Assembly: GCA_000320545.1 (NCBI GenBank)
Contig: ADNK01001509.1
Coordinates: forward strand, 1-64,000
DNA from: Bigelowiella natans CCMP2755
Taxonomy: Eukaryota > Cercozoa > Chlorarachniophyceae
Direction: 5' to 3'
Length of the DNA stretch: 64,000 bases
Shown here: positions 1 to 11,700 of the stretch, in pieces
Position numbering within the stretch: the first letter of the stretch is position 1
How the letters are laid out: every line of letters begins with the position of its first letter
The notes under the pieces: model-generated
The model's database searches: none
What the model saw: the letters and a program-made list of their open reading frames with translations, nothing else
What the model was told of the DNA's origin: nothing
Translations under genes and position numbers: made by a program

Positions 1-368
1 CCTGCTTCCTACTAACCAAACATTATTTGAAAATCGATCAGTGTCACGGACATTCTGGAAGTTGTTCTCAATATCAAGCAGCCACTTTTCGTCCATAGAT
101 GTCGCTCCTCCGAGGCCCCTCTGATTGTGTGTGTGTAGGGGGGGGGGGGAGGGTAACTATGCGATCATGTATTAGAGTGTTGTGGCACACAACAGGACAA
201 CCTTCATGAGCTCAACAACTGGATCCTTTGACCTGGAGAATGAAGAGCAAATCAGATAAAAATATTGACGGGTTTGGGGTGGGCCAGCTTTTGGAGAGTT
301 CTTTTAAAGGGAGGGACGTACTTTGCAATCAAATCCACTTCTGGATTGAGGCCTTCCGATACGCCAAG
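1..368 (-). CDS. Partial gene at left edge, unrecognised (possible HOOK-like helical segment)
   Basis: Minus-strand exons can be read at 368-322 (LGVSEGLNPEVDLIA, donor GTACGT) and 232-202 (SKDPVVELM, acceptor ending CCAG). Their splice phases agree (phase 2 joined to one base). A further open stretch from about 110 to the window edge contains MDEKWLLDIENNFQNV. The run around PVVELMKVVLLCA is a short amphipathic/hydrophobic helix that weakly recalls the HOOK-domain pattern of microtubule adaptor proteins, but this is a guess from a few residues. The link between the second and third pieces is not resolved, and the gene continues beyond the window. No function is assigned. Confidence 0.4.
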
Positions 369-495
369 CTGTAGGCATTCCTTAAGGTGCCTTAAAATGT
401 TGCGCAAAATAGAATGTATTGTTGTGTTCTTCCTCTCTATGTCTTTCTCTCCCTCTCTCTCCCTCCCTCTTTCTCTCTCCGCTTGTGAGTGTGAT

Positions 496-496
<1 letters not shown>

Positions 497-532
<36 letters not shown>
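497..532. repeat. (GT)n microsatellite with CT-rich lead-in
   Basis: A pure GT run follows a CT/CCCTCT-rich tract (about 430-480). It is one of many similar tracts in introns and spacers. Open frames through it are low-complexity artefacts. Confidence 0.95.
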
Positions 533-535
<3 letters not shown>

Positions 536-689
536 CGCATGTAATTGCATGTGACATACGAATCGTCGTCCTCCAAAACGCAGTTCTCTCCTCTTCTGAG
601 CCTAATGATACATAGCATTATTTCCTCCGACTCGCCAATTAGAGGATGGTGGAGCTTAACACGATTACAATTCTGGGAATGTGCTGGCT

Positions 690-1130
690 CTGGTTCTGGA
701 GGTCCTCTCTCTGGGAGGTTCGGATCCATGTATGAATGCCTCCATTGCCCGCCTCGAAACCTCAGGACACCTTTGGGAAGAATTGGTCATCAATTTTAGT
801 TTCTGCAAGAAGCACCAAAAGCAAATAGCGATGGTAGCTGAGAGCATTCGTTTGGTGGAAAACATTTCGGAAACTGTTAGCGCTGATCGTTTGAGCTGTC
901 GGTCTGTGGCGTGTGCTGTTGCATTGCGGGTTTTGAGGAGCAACGAGAACGAAATTTGCTCCGAGCGAATTTTTCATCAACTTTTGAGGATGAAATATAT
1001 GAGATGTTTCATGGATAAATTAGTTGCGAATTTTCCGAAGAATCTTCTAGAAATCGATACTGAGGAAAATCATTTAGTCAGAATGGGCAGGTTATTCTCG
1101 GCTTGTTTTCTGTTCTTTCCTGACAATTCG
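690..1130 (+). CDS. Unrecognised coding exon
   Basis: About 140 codons are open, with ordinary amino-acid composition and helical character. The stretch runs from near ARLETSGHLWEELVINFSF to LVRMGRLFSACFLFF, with evenly spaced Leu/Ile/Val and mixed charge (for example MAMVAESIRLVENISETV-like helices near its middle). The first in-frame ATG is near 681, but an upstream acceptor is equally possible. Beyond about 1150 the frame enters a compositional island and is probably no longer coding. I do not recognise a family. The exon could belong to a gene whose other parts are hidden in the island, or be a relic. Confidence 0.35.
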
Positions 1131-1149
1131 TTTCTTGGAAGTCAAAACG

Positions 1150-2130
1150 CACCCGTTCTGGTTGCTCTTGTTGTGACAGCAGCTAGCTGGTGCTGGGTGT
1201 GCTGGCACTGGGTGGCCTGGTGCGAAGTGCGTGGAGCAGTGCACACCTGCGTTTGACGATGCAACTGGCTTACTTTCACCCGCAATGGGGAAGCATGGCG
1301 GTTTTTGGGTCACAATTTCTCGTTCGCACGTCGGACCCCAAACAAGCTAGCAAGGTCAACCAACAACGCCAGAACGTTGAGACGATTGAGACGTCACCAA
1401 GTGCAAAATGACTCGTGTTTGGAACCAAAACGAGGCATGGTGGTTCCATCAACGCGAGTGCAAGGCGAGGTTGTGTGGTTGTTGATCATGATCGTGTCGC
1501 CAGTGCTTGCACGCGTGTCCCAAGCAGCGATGCCAGCACGTTGGTCAGTTGGGAAGCGCGACAACCGCATCGGGCAACCTAGCAACCAAGCTGGCAAACA
1601 CAGCAGCGACACCATGTGACTGCTGCGCAACTGCACGCATTTGCATTGGGCTGCATCAGCTTGCTAGTTTGTTTGCACAGTTCCAGAGTTGTGTGCACTC
1701 AGTGCTAGAGTGGCACAGTTGGTGAATTCAGTTCGATGCCCGCCAATGATCGAGACGCCAAATTGCCGCACGTCGCACGTGCATCGACGCAAGAATTTGG
1801 ATGAAGGCAATTTGTCATGACGGCCAACTAGCTGGCAACGAAATGATCACCACAGCTAGACAGTTCCCACATCGAGGTCACTGTTTGTTGCTGTTGCAGC
1901 TGCCCAGCCTAGCAGTCCGCAGCCACTAAGCCATGGTGCGCATCACATCACACGTACATGCACAATGCAAAGGCGCAAGCAACACTTGCTCAACGTCGCT
2001 GCTTGCATGCCTGATTAAATGTAGCGGATAGACTACATTTAAGGGACGTCAAAACCCAGCAATCATCAAGCATGCGATAATGAACATGAGAAGTAGCAAT
2101 GTCGCTATGACGTACCGGATTGCTAGCAAG
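1150..2130. repeat. Compositional island A (palindrome-word-rich, no microsatellites)
   Basis: Texture changes abruptly here: simple repeats vanish and the sequence is dense in short words such as GCTAGC, TTGCATGC, CAAGC, GCAACG, TGATCATGATC and CACGTGC. Frames are short or of odd composition. The same texture recurs near 17590-17830, 38900-40080, 52640-53340 and 54680-55700, and some of those islands share exact long words (see findings). I see no terminal repeats, target-site duplications or transposase-like frame. Confidence 0.5.
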
Positions 2131-2221
2131 TAAATGCCTACTACAAGATCATCGGATGACGATCGACAAGGTAGCCCATGTCATGAGCGCAACATCCAAA
2201 GAACAGATGATATAACGGAGA

Positions 2222-2518
2222 CTATGGGGGTGGAGAGTGTTGTCTCGCGGGGGTATCAGATGGTTTGCTGGAGAAGAACGAAGAAGATGACGTATGGGAC
2301 GGATGAATTGTCGATCCTACCAAAGGCGAGATATCGGCTGCGGAAGTGGAAAAGGAGGAACTCGAAGAGAAAGTCATAGTGTCCAACAAGGGCGGGATCG
2401 TCTCCGAGAGAAAGCTTAAAACTTCATCTATATGCCTTCGTCTCACCCGTGGAATCTCCCAAAATCGGCTTGATTCCGCGCCTCGACGCCGTAATGCATG
2501 TTCGGAAACTCGCAGCAC
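2222..2518 (-). CDS. Possible exon, unrecognised
   Basis: A 98-codon minus-strand frame is open across the whole segment. It has a plausible helical part (RRRHIDEVLSFLSETIPPLL) followed by a Ser-rich tail. A plus-strand alternative covers the same DNA and also looks partly coding (EISAAEVEKEELEEKV), but it carries an in-frame TGA near 2305, so the minus strand is slightly preferred. No splice partners were found and no family is recognised. Confidence 0.25.
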   Translation of the reverse strand: MLRVSEHALRRRGAESSRFWEIPRVRRRHIDEVLSFLSETIPPLLDTMTFSSSSSFSTSAADISPLVGSTIHPSHTSSSSFFSSKPSDTPARQHSPPP

Positions 2519-2538
2519 GCAAGTCCTGAGCCTTTATA

Positions 2539-2558
2539 GTACACACACACACACACAC

Positions 2559-2597
<39 letters not shown>

Positions 2598-2627
2598 CGT
2601 GTGTGTGTGTTTGTGTGTGTGTGTGGT
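2539..2627. repeat. Compound microsatellite (CA)n-(TA)n-(TG)n
   Basis: A CA run passes into about 15 TA units and then TG units. The same CA/TA/TG order is seen at other tracts in the window. From about 2640 to 3360 I see no supported gene; the stretch holds a poly-C run near 2868 and AT-rich sequence. Confidence 0.95.
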
Positions 2628-3360
2628 ATAAACTGATCCATTCTTGAATCGATAATGATTTTTGGCCCTTCAGAAAGTACGACCAAACAACCGTCTACAT
2701 CCCATGCAACTACTTTCTTCAGCCTTGTGAAATAGATCGGGAAGATCCCTCAGCATTCGTTTCCTATGATGATTGAAGCATAATGAATTACCACCCTGGC
2801 CGTGAGCACTTATTTAAAAGTAATCTCAATATGGTTGAGTATGACTTGCAGCACCCATCCCGCACTCCCCCCCCCACCCCACCCCGCCATAAACTAGCCA
2901 CATTGGTAACGACGTGAATACAAATGAGAATAGCGATGTATTGAAAGTGAGTAAGAATATGCGCATTCTGCTATTACAATCGGCTCCGACGATAGAAGAA
3001 GCCTTGTCTTTCCGAGATGTACTTAAGTATTATCAAGTGTGCCTGCAACAGCAGCATCGATGGGGTGATCAAGGATGATATCGACACAGTCAAAGCGTAC
3101 ATAAGGACAAGATTAACAACTGCGAGAAAGATTCCTCGTGGAAAGCAGCACGTTTTAGTTTAAGGTCATAATAATTGAATGGATAATATATTTTCGAATG
3201 ACCAGGAGGCGCTGCGCCCGGCTCACAACACTAGTCGCCCTTTGCACGGCTGACTGTGACGGTTAAGAAGGGTGGGGGGGGAGAGGAGAAAGTACGGAGG
3301 TGAAGGTTACTCACTACCGGCGAGAAGAAAATAGCGTTTGAAGCTTAAAACTAGACCCGC

Positions 3361-3389
3361 CTTCCTCCTCCTCCTCCTCCTCACCGTAT

Positions 3390-3418
<29 letters not shown>
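3361..3418. repeat. (CTC)n then (ACT)n trinucleotide repeat at the EHD gene 3' end
   Basis: CTC units run to about 3382, followed by about ten ACT units. On the minus strand the repeat begins immediately after the predicted TAG stop of the EHD-like gene; that stop sits at the repeat's edge. Confidence 0.95.
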
Positions 3419-3423
<5 letters not shown>

Positions 3424-3820
3424 GCCCTTCTTTCTTCCACACCTCTCTTGCCAGTCCCTTCAAGTCTTCGATTAGCTCAGACTGCTCGGACACCACAACG
3501 TTCTCATTCCATCGAGAAGGCGACGATGACGAATATGACGATGATAATGACGATGAGGGCCGCGGCGATGGGCTACATTCTTGTGTAGATTGTGTTGGTG
3601 GAAGCTGCCCGTTTCTCGTAGTTTGAGCACTATTTGCAACGTTTTCTTCTTAAACAGAAACAGTATGAGAAGATAATATTGAGTAGATCAGGGGGGGGGT
3701 TTGCATACATCAGCAACTGCGCAACATAGGTAACATATTCGTCCTCAGGATTTCTTCGCTGCTAAGACCTTTGGAAGCCAATGTGAATTTGGAAAGAGAG
3801 AGATAAAGAGAGAGAGAGAT

Positions 3821-3859
<39 letters not shown>

Positions 3860-4134
3860 AGGGAAAATGCTGATGTAGATTTGTCATATTAGTAGGAGGT
3901 GGAGGGGGGGAGATCATTGCACTTATTACGGTTTCCTCGAGACCCATAGGCTCCGAATGAGGTCATGTATGCACGCGGCGGGTTAATGCCTAAGAACGTC
4001 ATGCATTGTGACTAATCGCTGACGACGTACTATACCAATAGAGTATCCGTGTGCTTAATTTAGGTTCGAATGTGAATATGTTCATGAATAATTATTAGCA
4101 GGTAGGCACACACTCCCACACACACACACACACA

Positions 4135-4175
<41 letters not shown>

Positions 4176-7100
4176 TAATATATTATATTTATGTATTACG
4201 TTTACATATGAGCGTGTCTTTGGATATACAAGTTGCAACCAGACGCGCCACACATACTACTACCTCCCAGCACTTTCGAGAGGCTCCAGTGTAGCCTTGC
4301 AGAAGCTCGAAGAAGATCGCTCGGGGGCAGAAGATCCACTTTATTAAGCAATATCTACGATCGCACACAGATATGGAGAGAATTACATGTATACTAGAGA
4401 GGGAGGGAGCAATTCGTATAAAGATAATCTTGGGATGATTGCCTGAATAAAATCTAGTCTCTGATAGCAATCCGAAACCATTAAATATACTTTTCGTCGG
4501 GCACGGCTACATGGAATGCATTTGTGCCCGAAAACATCGATAACAGTTTTCTAGGACGTGGTTTGCACGAATACCCGTAGTTTCTCCCTTTGGGTTCTCA
4601 GCTTGTCCAACACGTGGCCTGCTAGGCTGTCCATCAGCTATGACGAACAGATACAATCGTGAGAATGATGGAGATAACGGTATTGACGATGATGAAGATG
4701 ATGATGAATATGATGATGAATATGATGATGATAATGATGATGATGATGATGATAATGATGGTGATGATGGTGATAAAAGTGGTGGCATGAAGTAGTAGTG
4801 TTGAAATCAGACGCAGAAAGATTCGTTTCATCCTGCAAGCCTGTGCATGTTTGGTTCAGTCAAGCAAGAGGAAATGACGACGACCTCGAGTCGGTCTCCA
4901 TCCAGCATGAACAAGACGCAATCGCACCTATTCGCCGCGAGAAACCATATAAAAAATAATGGTAGTTGTGCCAGATAATACTATGCTTGTGCACGCGTCT
5001 GGGTAGCTAAATATCCCCATCGCGTCGTGGAGCCACAAACACAGTCATGTTATGAGTTGCTGTTCCAGTCTCCTTAGCGTCTCTCGTAGCTGCATAAGCT
5101 AGCAAAGTATTGCTCGATAGAACCCGTACTACCTTGCAGCAAACCATTCGCAAATACGGTCGTACGCAACAACAGAGCCGTCTCTATCGATGATGAAGAA
5201 GAGCACAACGGAGGAGAGGGAGGAGGGCAGGAAAAAAGATAACGAGCACGGCAGGAAAGGCTCTCGTGAGAACACATGGTACTGCTTGCATGTATGACCA
5301 TTGCTGCTGATACACACTGCTACTACTGCTATTGCTATTAGCAATAAGGCTGGTCCCTGCTAACAAATATATACTACAACGATGATTACTCAATCGCACG
5401 GCGTTTGAGGGAATCTTCGTTGCTGTTGCTGGAGCTGGACGAAGAAGATGGCGAAGATTCGTCCTTAGGCCTTCCACCACGAATATCTGTGTTCTTAGTA
5501 GCAGCAGCAGTAGTGGCTGGTAGCAGTGAGGATGCGCTGCTCATCTTCATCATGCTGTTGGCGCCTCTTCGGCGGCTACTGAGGCGACGATCATCCACTA
5601 ATCTTGAACAAAGACCCTGTGGAAGAAATAGGCAGAGGGGCACACAAAGGGCTGGATCACACACAGGAGATGATTTACTATAAAGCTACATGAACGGAGA
5701 AAACGCAAAAGGTTATAAGCTAGATATTAAGGCTATGGCGCAGGAGAAGAGGCCCATCATCATGAAATCATCATCGTATCTCGGAAAAAGAATAGCCTAT
5801 AGCATCAAGTTGACCGGGCTGTCGATTAGCGTACAGTGCTGCAGCACCCCTGCCACGCGCTCTGGGACCTGCACGGTCTCGAAGAATCTCCCTAATGCCA
5901 ACGAAAGATATGTGGGGCTGGCCGACCGCAGTTGTGTCGTGCAGTAACGACGAATATGAAAAAGATTCCATGGTTCCTTTCCCTAGTTACCCACCATCCA
6001 CGAGCTTGCATGAGCCTATCACCATTATCTATCTCTATCTATCAAAGCCCACCTACGAATGCCGTGCCATAGCTCTCGATCAAGTCCACAGCCAGAGGAT
6101 CTTTGCAGTAGACGTTGTCGTCGAGGTAGCAGCCGCTGCCGGCGAGATGACTAGGATAGCTGCTGTGCAATAGACCTGAGCAACCTGACGGCCTGCTGTC
6201 GCCGCTGCGAAATCGACGAAACTTGGAAGTCGTAGGGGTGAATCCTGCACACAGTGAGAGCGTTTGTAAACCAGAAATCACTGATGGTTGACCGCCCTTC
6301 CCCTCACCATCTTCCTGATTCATCTCATAACAATACCTGTGGCGAGGGCATAAGAAGGTACACCGCATTCTCTCTCTTGGTACGATGACGATAGGTTGTT
6401 GTTTGAATGTTGAAAGGACGACGTTATTTGTTTTGAGCCAGGATCATACGTCGAGTTGCCTCCTTCTCTCTTCATTGTGATGTTCAGTAAGGAGCGTATT
6501 GCTGTAGTTTTCCCAACGGAATATGGCCCAAGCAGTAGCACAAGCGGCTGATATGCAATTATTGCAATTATTGGGATGGTCAGATTAGCTGTTGAACGAT
6601 GAGAGGAGAGAGGTTCTAATCTGAATATTTATGAGGATTTTGACAGCTACTATAGTGCCATATATCATATGTTGGTTGATGATTGTACTGCTGATGCAAG
6701 ATACCTTTGTGTGGAACGACGGTGGAGGCTGTGCGGGGTCCTCGAAGTCGTCGAAGCGAAATAATGCTTCCAGTGGCCTTAGCTGTTGTCACCGTAGTGT
6801 TGCCGCCAAGAAGGCCATGCGTATAGAAAAGTGGTAACAATATAAGAAATATGAGCCGAAAGTCACGAGTGTCAATCCACGATGCGCTTCCTCCCCTCCC
6901 CCACTCACCCACAGAGTACAGGTAAGTGTGTGATGGATGTGCGCAAATCGACACCTTACGTATATACGCCAACTGTAGCTGCTTCATTACATCTTCTATC
7001 CCCATTGGCCGAGCAATGATTTTCGAATGATGATTATAAGGACCTTGTTCCACCGGCTCTTCTAATCTTAAACATCGGAATGAAGGATATGTTAGTCACA

Positions 7101-7524
7101 ACAACTCTTTACTGCTGCTCTGGAGTTAGTTAGCAAATTACTCGTTTCTTTTCCTACGCGAAGAACCCAAGCAATTGAAGGATGGAAATGGTAGTGAACA
7201 CGATACTTTTTCGTGCTCATCAGCAGAATCACTTATTCCACGACTGCTGCTCCCCGCCCCCTTCTCTACCTCATTAGAGACCGTGGCATCCGTTGGTATG
7301 TGTTTAGATTCGATCTCCCCGTCGTCTGAGCTAACACCAACGCTGAGAAGTCCTCTATCGACTTCATCTCGTTCCAAAGAGTTGGGAGATGTCTTCTCAA
7401 TTTTGAGAAGGAGGCCCCCCCGGTTGGGCAACCCCGCTGGCCGCAAAAGGGCAAGGTGGAAGTGAAGTAACAGGCCAAAGAGCGCTAACAATATGAGAAA
7501 TCGGGACACGAGCTTTCTTTGAAC
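3419..7524 (-). CDS. EHD-type dynamin-like GTPase with membrane-anchored N-terminus
   Basis: EHD ATPases/GTPases bind and reshape membranes in endocytic recycling. Phase-consistent exons: 7524-7158 (hydrophobic FLILLALFGLLLHFHLALL, a signal anchor), 7061-6955 (MGIEDVMKQLQLAYIRK), 6782-6705 (LRPLEALFRFDDFEDP), 6547-6337 (P-loop LLLGPYSVGKTTAIRSLL), 6244-6053 (PTTSKF; SYGTAF), 5891-5815 and 5616-5390 (DSPG, G3, assembled across the junction), 5183-5133 (AYDRICEWFAAR), 4927-4885 (DCVLFMLDGDRL), 4832 to an unresolved end, 4637-4575, 4354-4264 (ILLNKVDLLPPSDLLRASAR; NKxD, G4), 3989-3930 (PPRAYMTSFG), 3648-3419 (stop). Odd points: the 5616-5390 exon inserts about 75 low-complexity residues after G3; exon 4832 runs into a His tract coded by a GAT repeat and its donor is unclear; no C-terminal EH domain is seen; the start codon is upstream of 7524 and not identified. 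Confidence 0.85.
4140..4170. repeat. (TA)n microsatellite in an EHD intron
   Basis: A CA run (from about 4112) leads into a TA run. It lies between the predicted exons at 4264-4354 and 3930-3989. Confidence 0.9.
4680..4770. repeat. (GAT)n repeat overlapping a predicted EHD exon
   Basis: GATGAT/AATGAT units lie on the plus strand. On the minus strand they read as a His- or Ile-rich tract continuing the frame that starts at 4832 (DETNLSASDFN). Whether the tract is translated or lies inside a non-canonical intron is not resolved. Confidence 0.8.
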
Positions 7525-7529
7525 CTACC

Positions 7530-8386
7530 AGTAAGGTGTTAGTAGATACTGTGAATTGATTTTCCTTCAGACATGGATGATTTATCTCCAATACGTTGGC
7601 CGATGCAAACATCCCACATTTCCTTCTCCCGAACCGGATAAAAATTCCAACTCTCTCTCCCTAAAACTAAACGCATTCTCTGGCACGATGAGGGCGTTAG
7701 GCAAAAGCCAGAATTATCTGTGACGCATATATTAACCAACTGAGACGAAATTCCGCCGTACCACTGTCAGCGGGCGCGGGAGGGGCATGTTGGGAAGAGG
7801 CATCGCTCCGGATTTCCTGAGTAAATGTGCGACAATGCCAAAACAGCTTTCAGCCTTGAATATCCCCTGCATTCCGGTGGAAAAACAGGAACTGGAATCT
7901 GCTTCATTTTGGGACAAAAGACAGATCGTCTCAACAAGAACACGAACAAAATCTATGATCATGCCAATTCTTTTCTCCCCGAAAGTGGACGACAAAATCG
8001 CCTAAAACGAACATCTCCAAAACTCTCACGCAATGTAGCAACCCAGTGTTTGAAAGGCGGTTTTGCTGGTAGTCTCCCATGCAAGAAGAGTCTCTAGGAT
8101 CGCAACGAAGGCCGTTTTTAACGAATAAATATCGGCGACAACAAAGTAACATCCATCAAGTTTCCGGAACGTTTCAATTGCGGAGGCAGCCGTAGATCTA
8201 TCCTCTCACACAGATCAGACGTAGGTGCAAGTAGTGTGTGGAGGGATGAGGAGCGCAAAGATGTTTTTATTGCAGCCTACTAATGAAACAAACTCCGTGA
8301 AAATCAGGTTTGGGGCACACCGTACAAATATGCAAGCGTGCGCTTGTTTTCAACCTTGAGAAGGAAAGCTACTCGTCTCCTGTGGA
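7530..8386. other. Divergent intergenic region between the EHD-like and fusion genes
   Basis: The first supported exons of the minus-strand EHD-like gene and the plus-strand fusion gene face away from each other here. A minus-strand stretch (about 8005-7790) stays open in two frames, so 5' exons of the EHD-like gene may lie here, but no start or splice chain could be decided. There are no long microsatellites. Confidence 0.4.
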
Positions 8387-11300
8387 ATGTTTATTTTAAC
8401 AATCCTCGGCTTGGCCGTCTGCCACGTTCATGGATACATGTTTGCTTCTGGGAGTCAGCACTCAAAGTGCCAGAAGTATTGTTCAAAAGCCCTTTCTGTG
8501 TGTCCAGGGGAAACTTTGGAGTTTCGAAACTTCACGCAGTGTATGTCACAGTGCTCTGTAGCTCTGAAAGCGACGAACGGTACTTCAACCTTCAAAAATA
8601 GCTATTTGTAGGTTTGCAACAACGGCTGGTTTTGTATTTCTATCCGATTTGCGAGTGTTGTACTAAAATTCGATCGGCTTTCTTCAGCGACTGGGTGGAG
8701 CGCTATTTACGAGGATAGCATTGAATGTAGAACATACCACTTGGACCTTGCACATCAAACTGGGGTGCGCTTTACTTTATCATTGGATTTGATGGCATCA
8801 ACGTAAAGAATGTTACTTCTTGCACAAACAGGCCTTACGGACGCATTGTAGATTTGCTAGAATTGACGCCAATGTGATATCGGGAAGGTATTGTCGAAGT
8901 GACAACTTTTTGTGGGGACGTAGGGGGAATACTAAGAGAGCGCCATGAATCTTGCTAAGAGTATCATTTTGTTTATTTTTCGGTAAAGTTGTCCTCTAGG
9001 ATGTCCCTGCACGCGAAATTGCAGCTCCTCTTCAAGAACATACGCTCAATGTGTTGCCGGAAACCGTACCAATACGACTGACGGAGCAAACTTTCTCCTG
9101 CTTCTGGCCAAACACAAGACCGGTGTAAACGGATCTCTTTTTGACTCTTCCACACAGGTATAATCATCATGCGGATTTCGTACACAATCATTAGCACGCA
9201 CATCCTGACAAATGAGTCAGTATTGTTCTCGGCGTTGAGAAAGTAAACTCTAGAGACTCATGTATAAAAATATGTGGATCTCTTTTAACAAAACGTCTCT
9301 CCCCTCTCTCCTTCCCTCTTTCTCACGATTATGCTTGTGGCGTCACATGGAAGAACTCTCTTGACGTGTTCGCCGAAAGTCTATCCAGCGGAAGACATGG
9401 TGGGTGCGACGCAATCGTACAGTATAACCGTATCGGAAGCTATTGCGACATCGTAAGCTCTAGTTATCTCTCGAGCGTATTTGGTAATCAAGGCGTCGGA
9501 GCAAATGAAGCACTAGGCTACGCTCCGAAACTCTGCAAGCTCAACGAATCGTTTGCCACCTGCCCAGAGGTTGGTCATCGGTCAACTACAATCGCCAACG
9601 TGGCAATTGACGAGTGTTGGAATGCGTTGGAGAGTGCTGAAGTGTGCCAGCTTGAAGATGGGATGAGCAATCGAGCAAGCTGTTGTGCGGCTATCATGCA
9701 CCTGGACTCTTTGGGCTGCTTCTGCGACTCGGTTCTGTATTCGATGAGTAAGATCAATCCACATGGTCTGATATTAAATCTCAGGGCAATCGCCCTCCCC
9801 ACATGTGTGCCATTGTCGTCCCAGTACAACCAGACCTCCAGTGGTGGAGGATGCCCAACTTTTCCTGAATACGACTCACAAGAGGCGGTTTTGGCGTGTA
9901 CGGCATCAGCAGGGACTCCCTATAACCGCTCGCAACTAAATGTGATTCTAGGTGACAGAGTCAACACCATTATGCAACTGGAGCGAATCTTAGATTCTCA
10001 CACCAATGCCCCGTCCGCCACCACCAATAGCAGCAGCAGCAGTTTCGACTACGAATTGCTAGTAGAAGATATCTCCCCCTATGTGAATGCGGAGGCAGTG
10101 TTGCATGTAACAGAAGCAGGCAGCTACGTTGGCGTTGAGGGGTTCGTGACCTATTTCTCCCAATTCATGCCGGCAGCCAACAACGCCCTCTGGGAGCGCA
10201 GCACCATTCGTTTGTACGACTGGACGGTGAGAAATAGCAGCAGAATCGGTGTGCGAGTGCTCGAAGAGCACGTTCTCTTTGGAGGCGACCTCACAAGGAC
10301 GATCGAGAAGGTCCAGGAGTTTGAATTCCAACATTGCTCCTCCATGATATGGAGAGTCGTAGAGTCGTACCCCAACAACGAGCTCGTATCGCTTTTCCAG
10401 CGAGCCGTTTCCCACCCACGCTACGGGCCTGATGCCTATTGTAAGTCTATCTTCGACTACTGCATCGGGGACCTACAGGAGTTTGCGACGGTGGATGGGT
10501 GTATTTCATACCAAAATTCATTGCCAAAGGCCCAGTGCGGGAAGGGGCATCTGCTGCAGGGTAGCATATCGCCATGTAAGCTTCGCCATGCGCTTGCCAT
10601 TCCTTTCCGGCCTGACCACCACTGCCCACATGCTGGTTTTGGGAATAAAACCGATCGCGACGGAAATCGCTTCTGTGCCTCGAGCGAATGCTACACAACA
10701 GCAACGAAGCTTCAGCTGATGCCTGAAAATTCAACGGCAGCATTCACCAAGTTCTCCTCCAGTGAAACGTGCACATTGACAGAAAAGAGCCCACTTCTCA
10801 TCAAGGTGAGCGTTGCCGCTGCGAGTCCGTGCACTCCCTTTGCCCCCGCTGTCGCAGAGCTTGCTCTGAGGCCCATCACCAACGAATCATCGCTATACCT
10901 CCAGTCATTCTGCCGGCCCGCCTGGAACACTGGCGAGAGGGAAAACTACGACAATCGGCTCAATCAGTGCGATCTGAACGCCTTCTTTCCTGCATCATCC
11001 TCCTTTCACAACCGTGCATGCTCCCGTATCCGCCGCGGGGTGCGATTCGAAAGCTTGAAGTTTTCCTACCTCTGCGGGAGATATCCAAGGAGGGGTTCCA
11101 CCCTGGGCTCCGTCGGGGCACTGCTTCAGGCTGCCTCTCGGATCAGCGCCTTTGAAGATCTGGTGTGCTCCGCGGTGGAGGGCACAGCTGCGACTCACGT
11201 ATGTGAGGCCTGCAGCATGTCCGATATTAACAGCATCGTGGCTTGGGCGGACCTTGCAAATAACGACACGGAAATGTTTGTGGAGGACAACACACCTGTC

Positions 11301-11507
11301 TACTCCTCCGCGGCGCCCTCACGGTTCTGTGCAGAGATTCTTCACTATGCGTGTTCTAATGCTTACGGTAGTAGTAGTAGTAGTATTAGTAGTAGTGTAG
11401 TAGGTGTTGTTCTTGTTGTTATGGGGGTGTTGGGATGTTTATGTAAACGGCTGTTACTATGATCCTCCCCCCCCCTCATTTGTATCATCGACATCTGCAA
11501 GGTCGAA

Positions 11508-11549
<42 letters not shown>

Positions 11550-11700
11550 GTATATAATATTTAGATGCTTCTCTCAGGGTTTCGTCCTTCGTTTTGCAAA
11601 GCCTGCTTCCCGTCGCTTCCGCTGGGAGAGCTCGATCCAACGTCCACGCTGCCTATATGTCAAGGGGCGCTCACAGCGTTTTTCTCTTCCAATTGCACAG
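8387..11700 (+). other. Ectodomain part of the fusion: duplicated Cys-rich modules
   Basis: Module 1 spans exons 1-4: CQKYC, then SIECRTYHLDLAHQTG, then HCRFA. Module 2 lies at about 10441-10640 in exon 4 and has the same order: CKSIFDYC, SISPCKLRHALAI, DHHCPHAGF. Between them, around 10050-10390, EAVLHVTEAGSYVGVEGFVT resembles an NTF2/SnoaL-like fold by pattern only. A third Cys-rich piece is exon 5 (SFCKACFPSLPLGELDP, GALTAFFSSNC). Several N-glycosylation sequons and the leading signal peptide place all of this outside the cell or in the secretory lumen. Exon 4 ends in frame at GCTTACG|GTAGTAG; reading on gives a false hydrophobic tail, a repeat-coded artefact. Confidence 0.75.

Noticed and set aside
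4680-4770. CRISPR-like regularity of GATGATGAT units
   Set aside because: These are uninterrupted triplet microsatellites without spacers, in a eukaryotic gene.
5770-5891. Apparent one-base frameshift in the EHD-like gene at the DSP(G) motif
   Set aside because: A GT donor directly after CCG (5815/5814) and the acceptor at 5617 restore DSPG in the correct frame, so no frameshift is needed.
8973-9203. A 76-codon minus-strand ORF in intron 3 of the fusion gene
   Set aside because: Composition is tolerable, but there are no splice partners, no recognised family and it lies antisense inside an intron; kept out of the gene list.
10059-11400. Several 70-128-codon ORFs on both strands across the fusion gene
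   Set aside because: They are shadows of the real coding frame in a GC-richer exon.
9366-11462. A 698-codon stand-alone ORF ending in a hydrophobic tail
   Set aside because: Its start is a GTG, and its tail (SSSSSISSSVVGVV...) is coded by intronic GTA repeats beyond a good donor at 11368; it is exon 4 of a longer gene.
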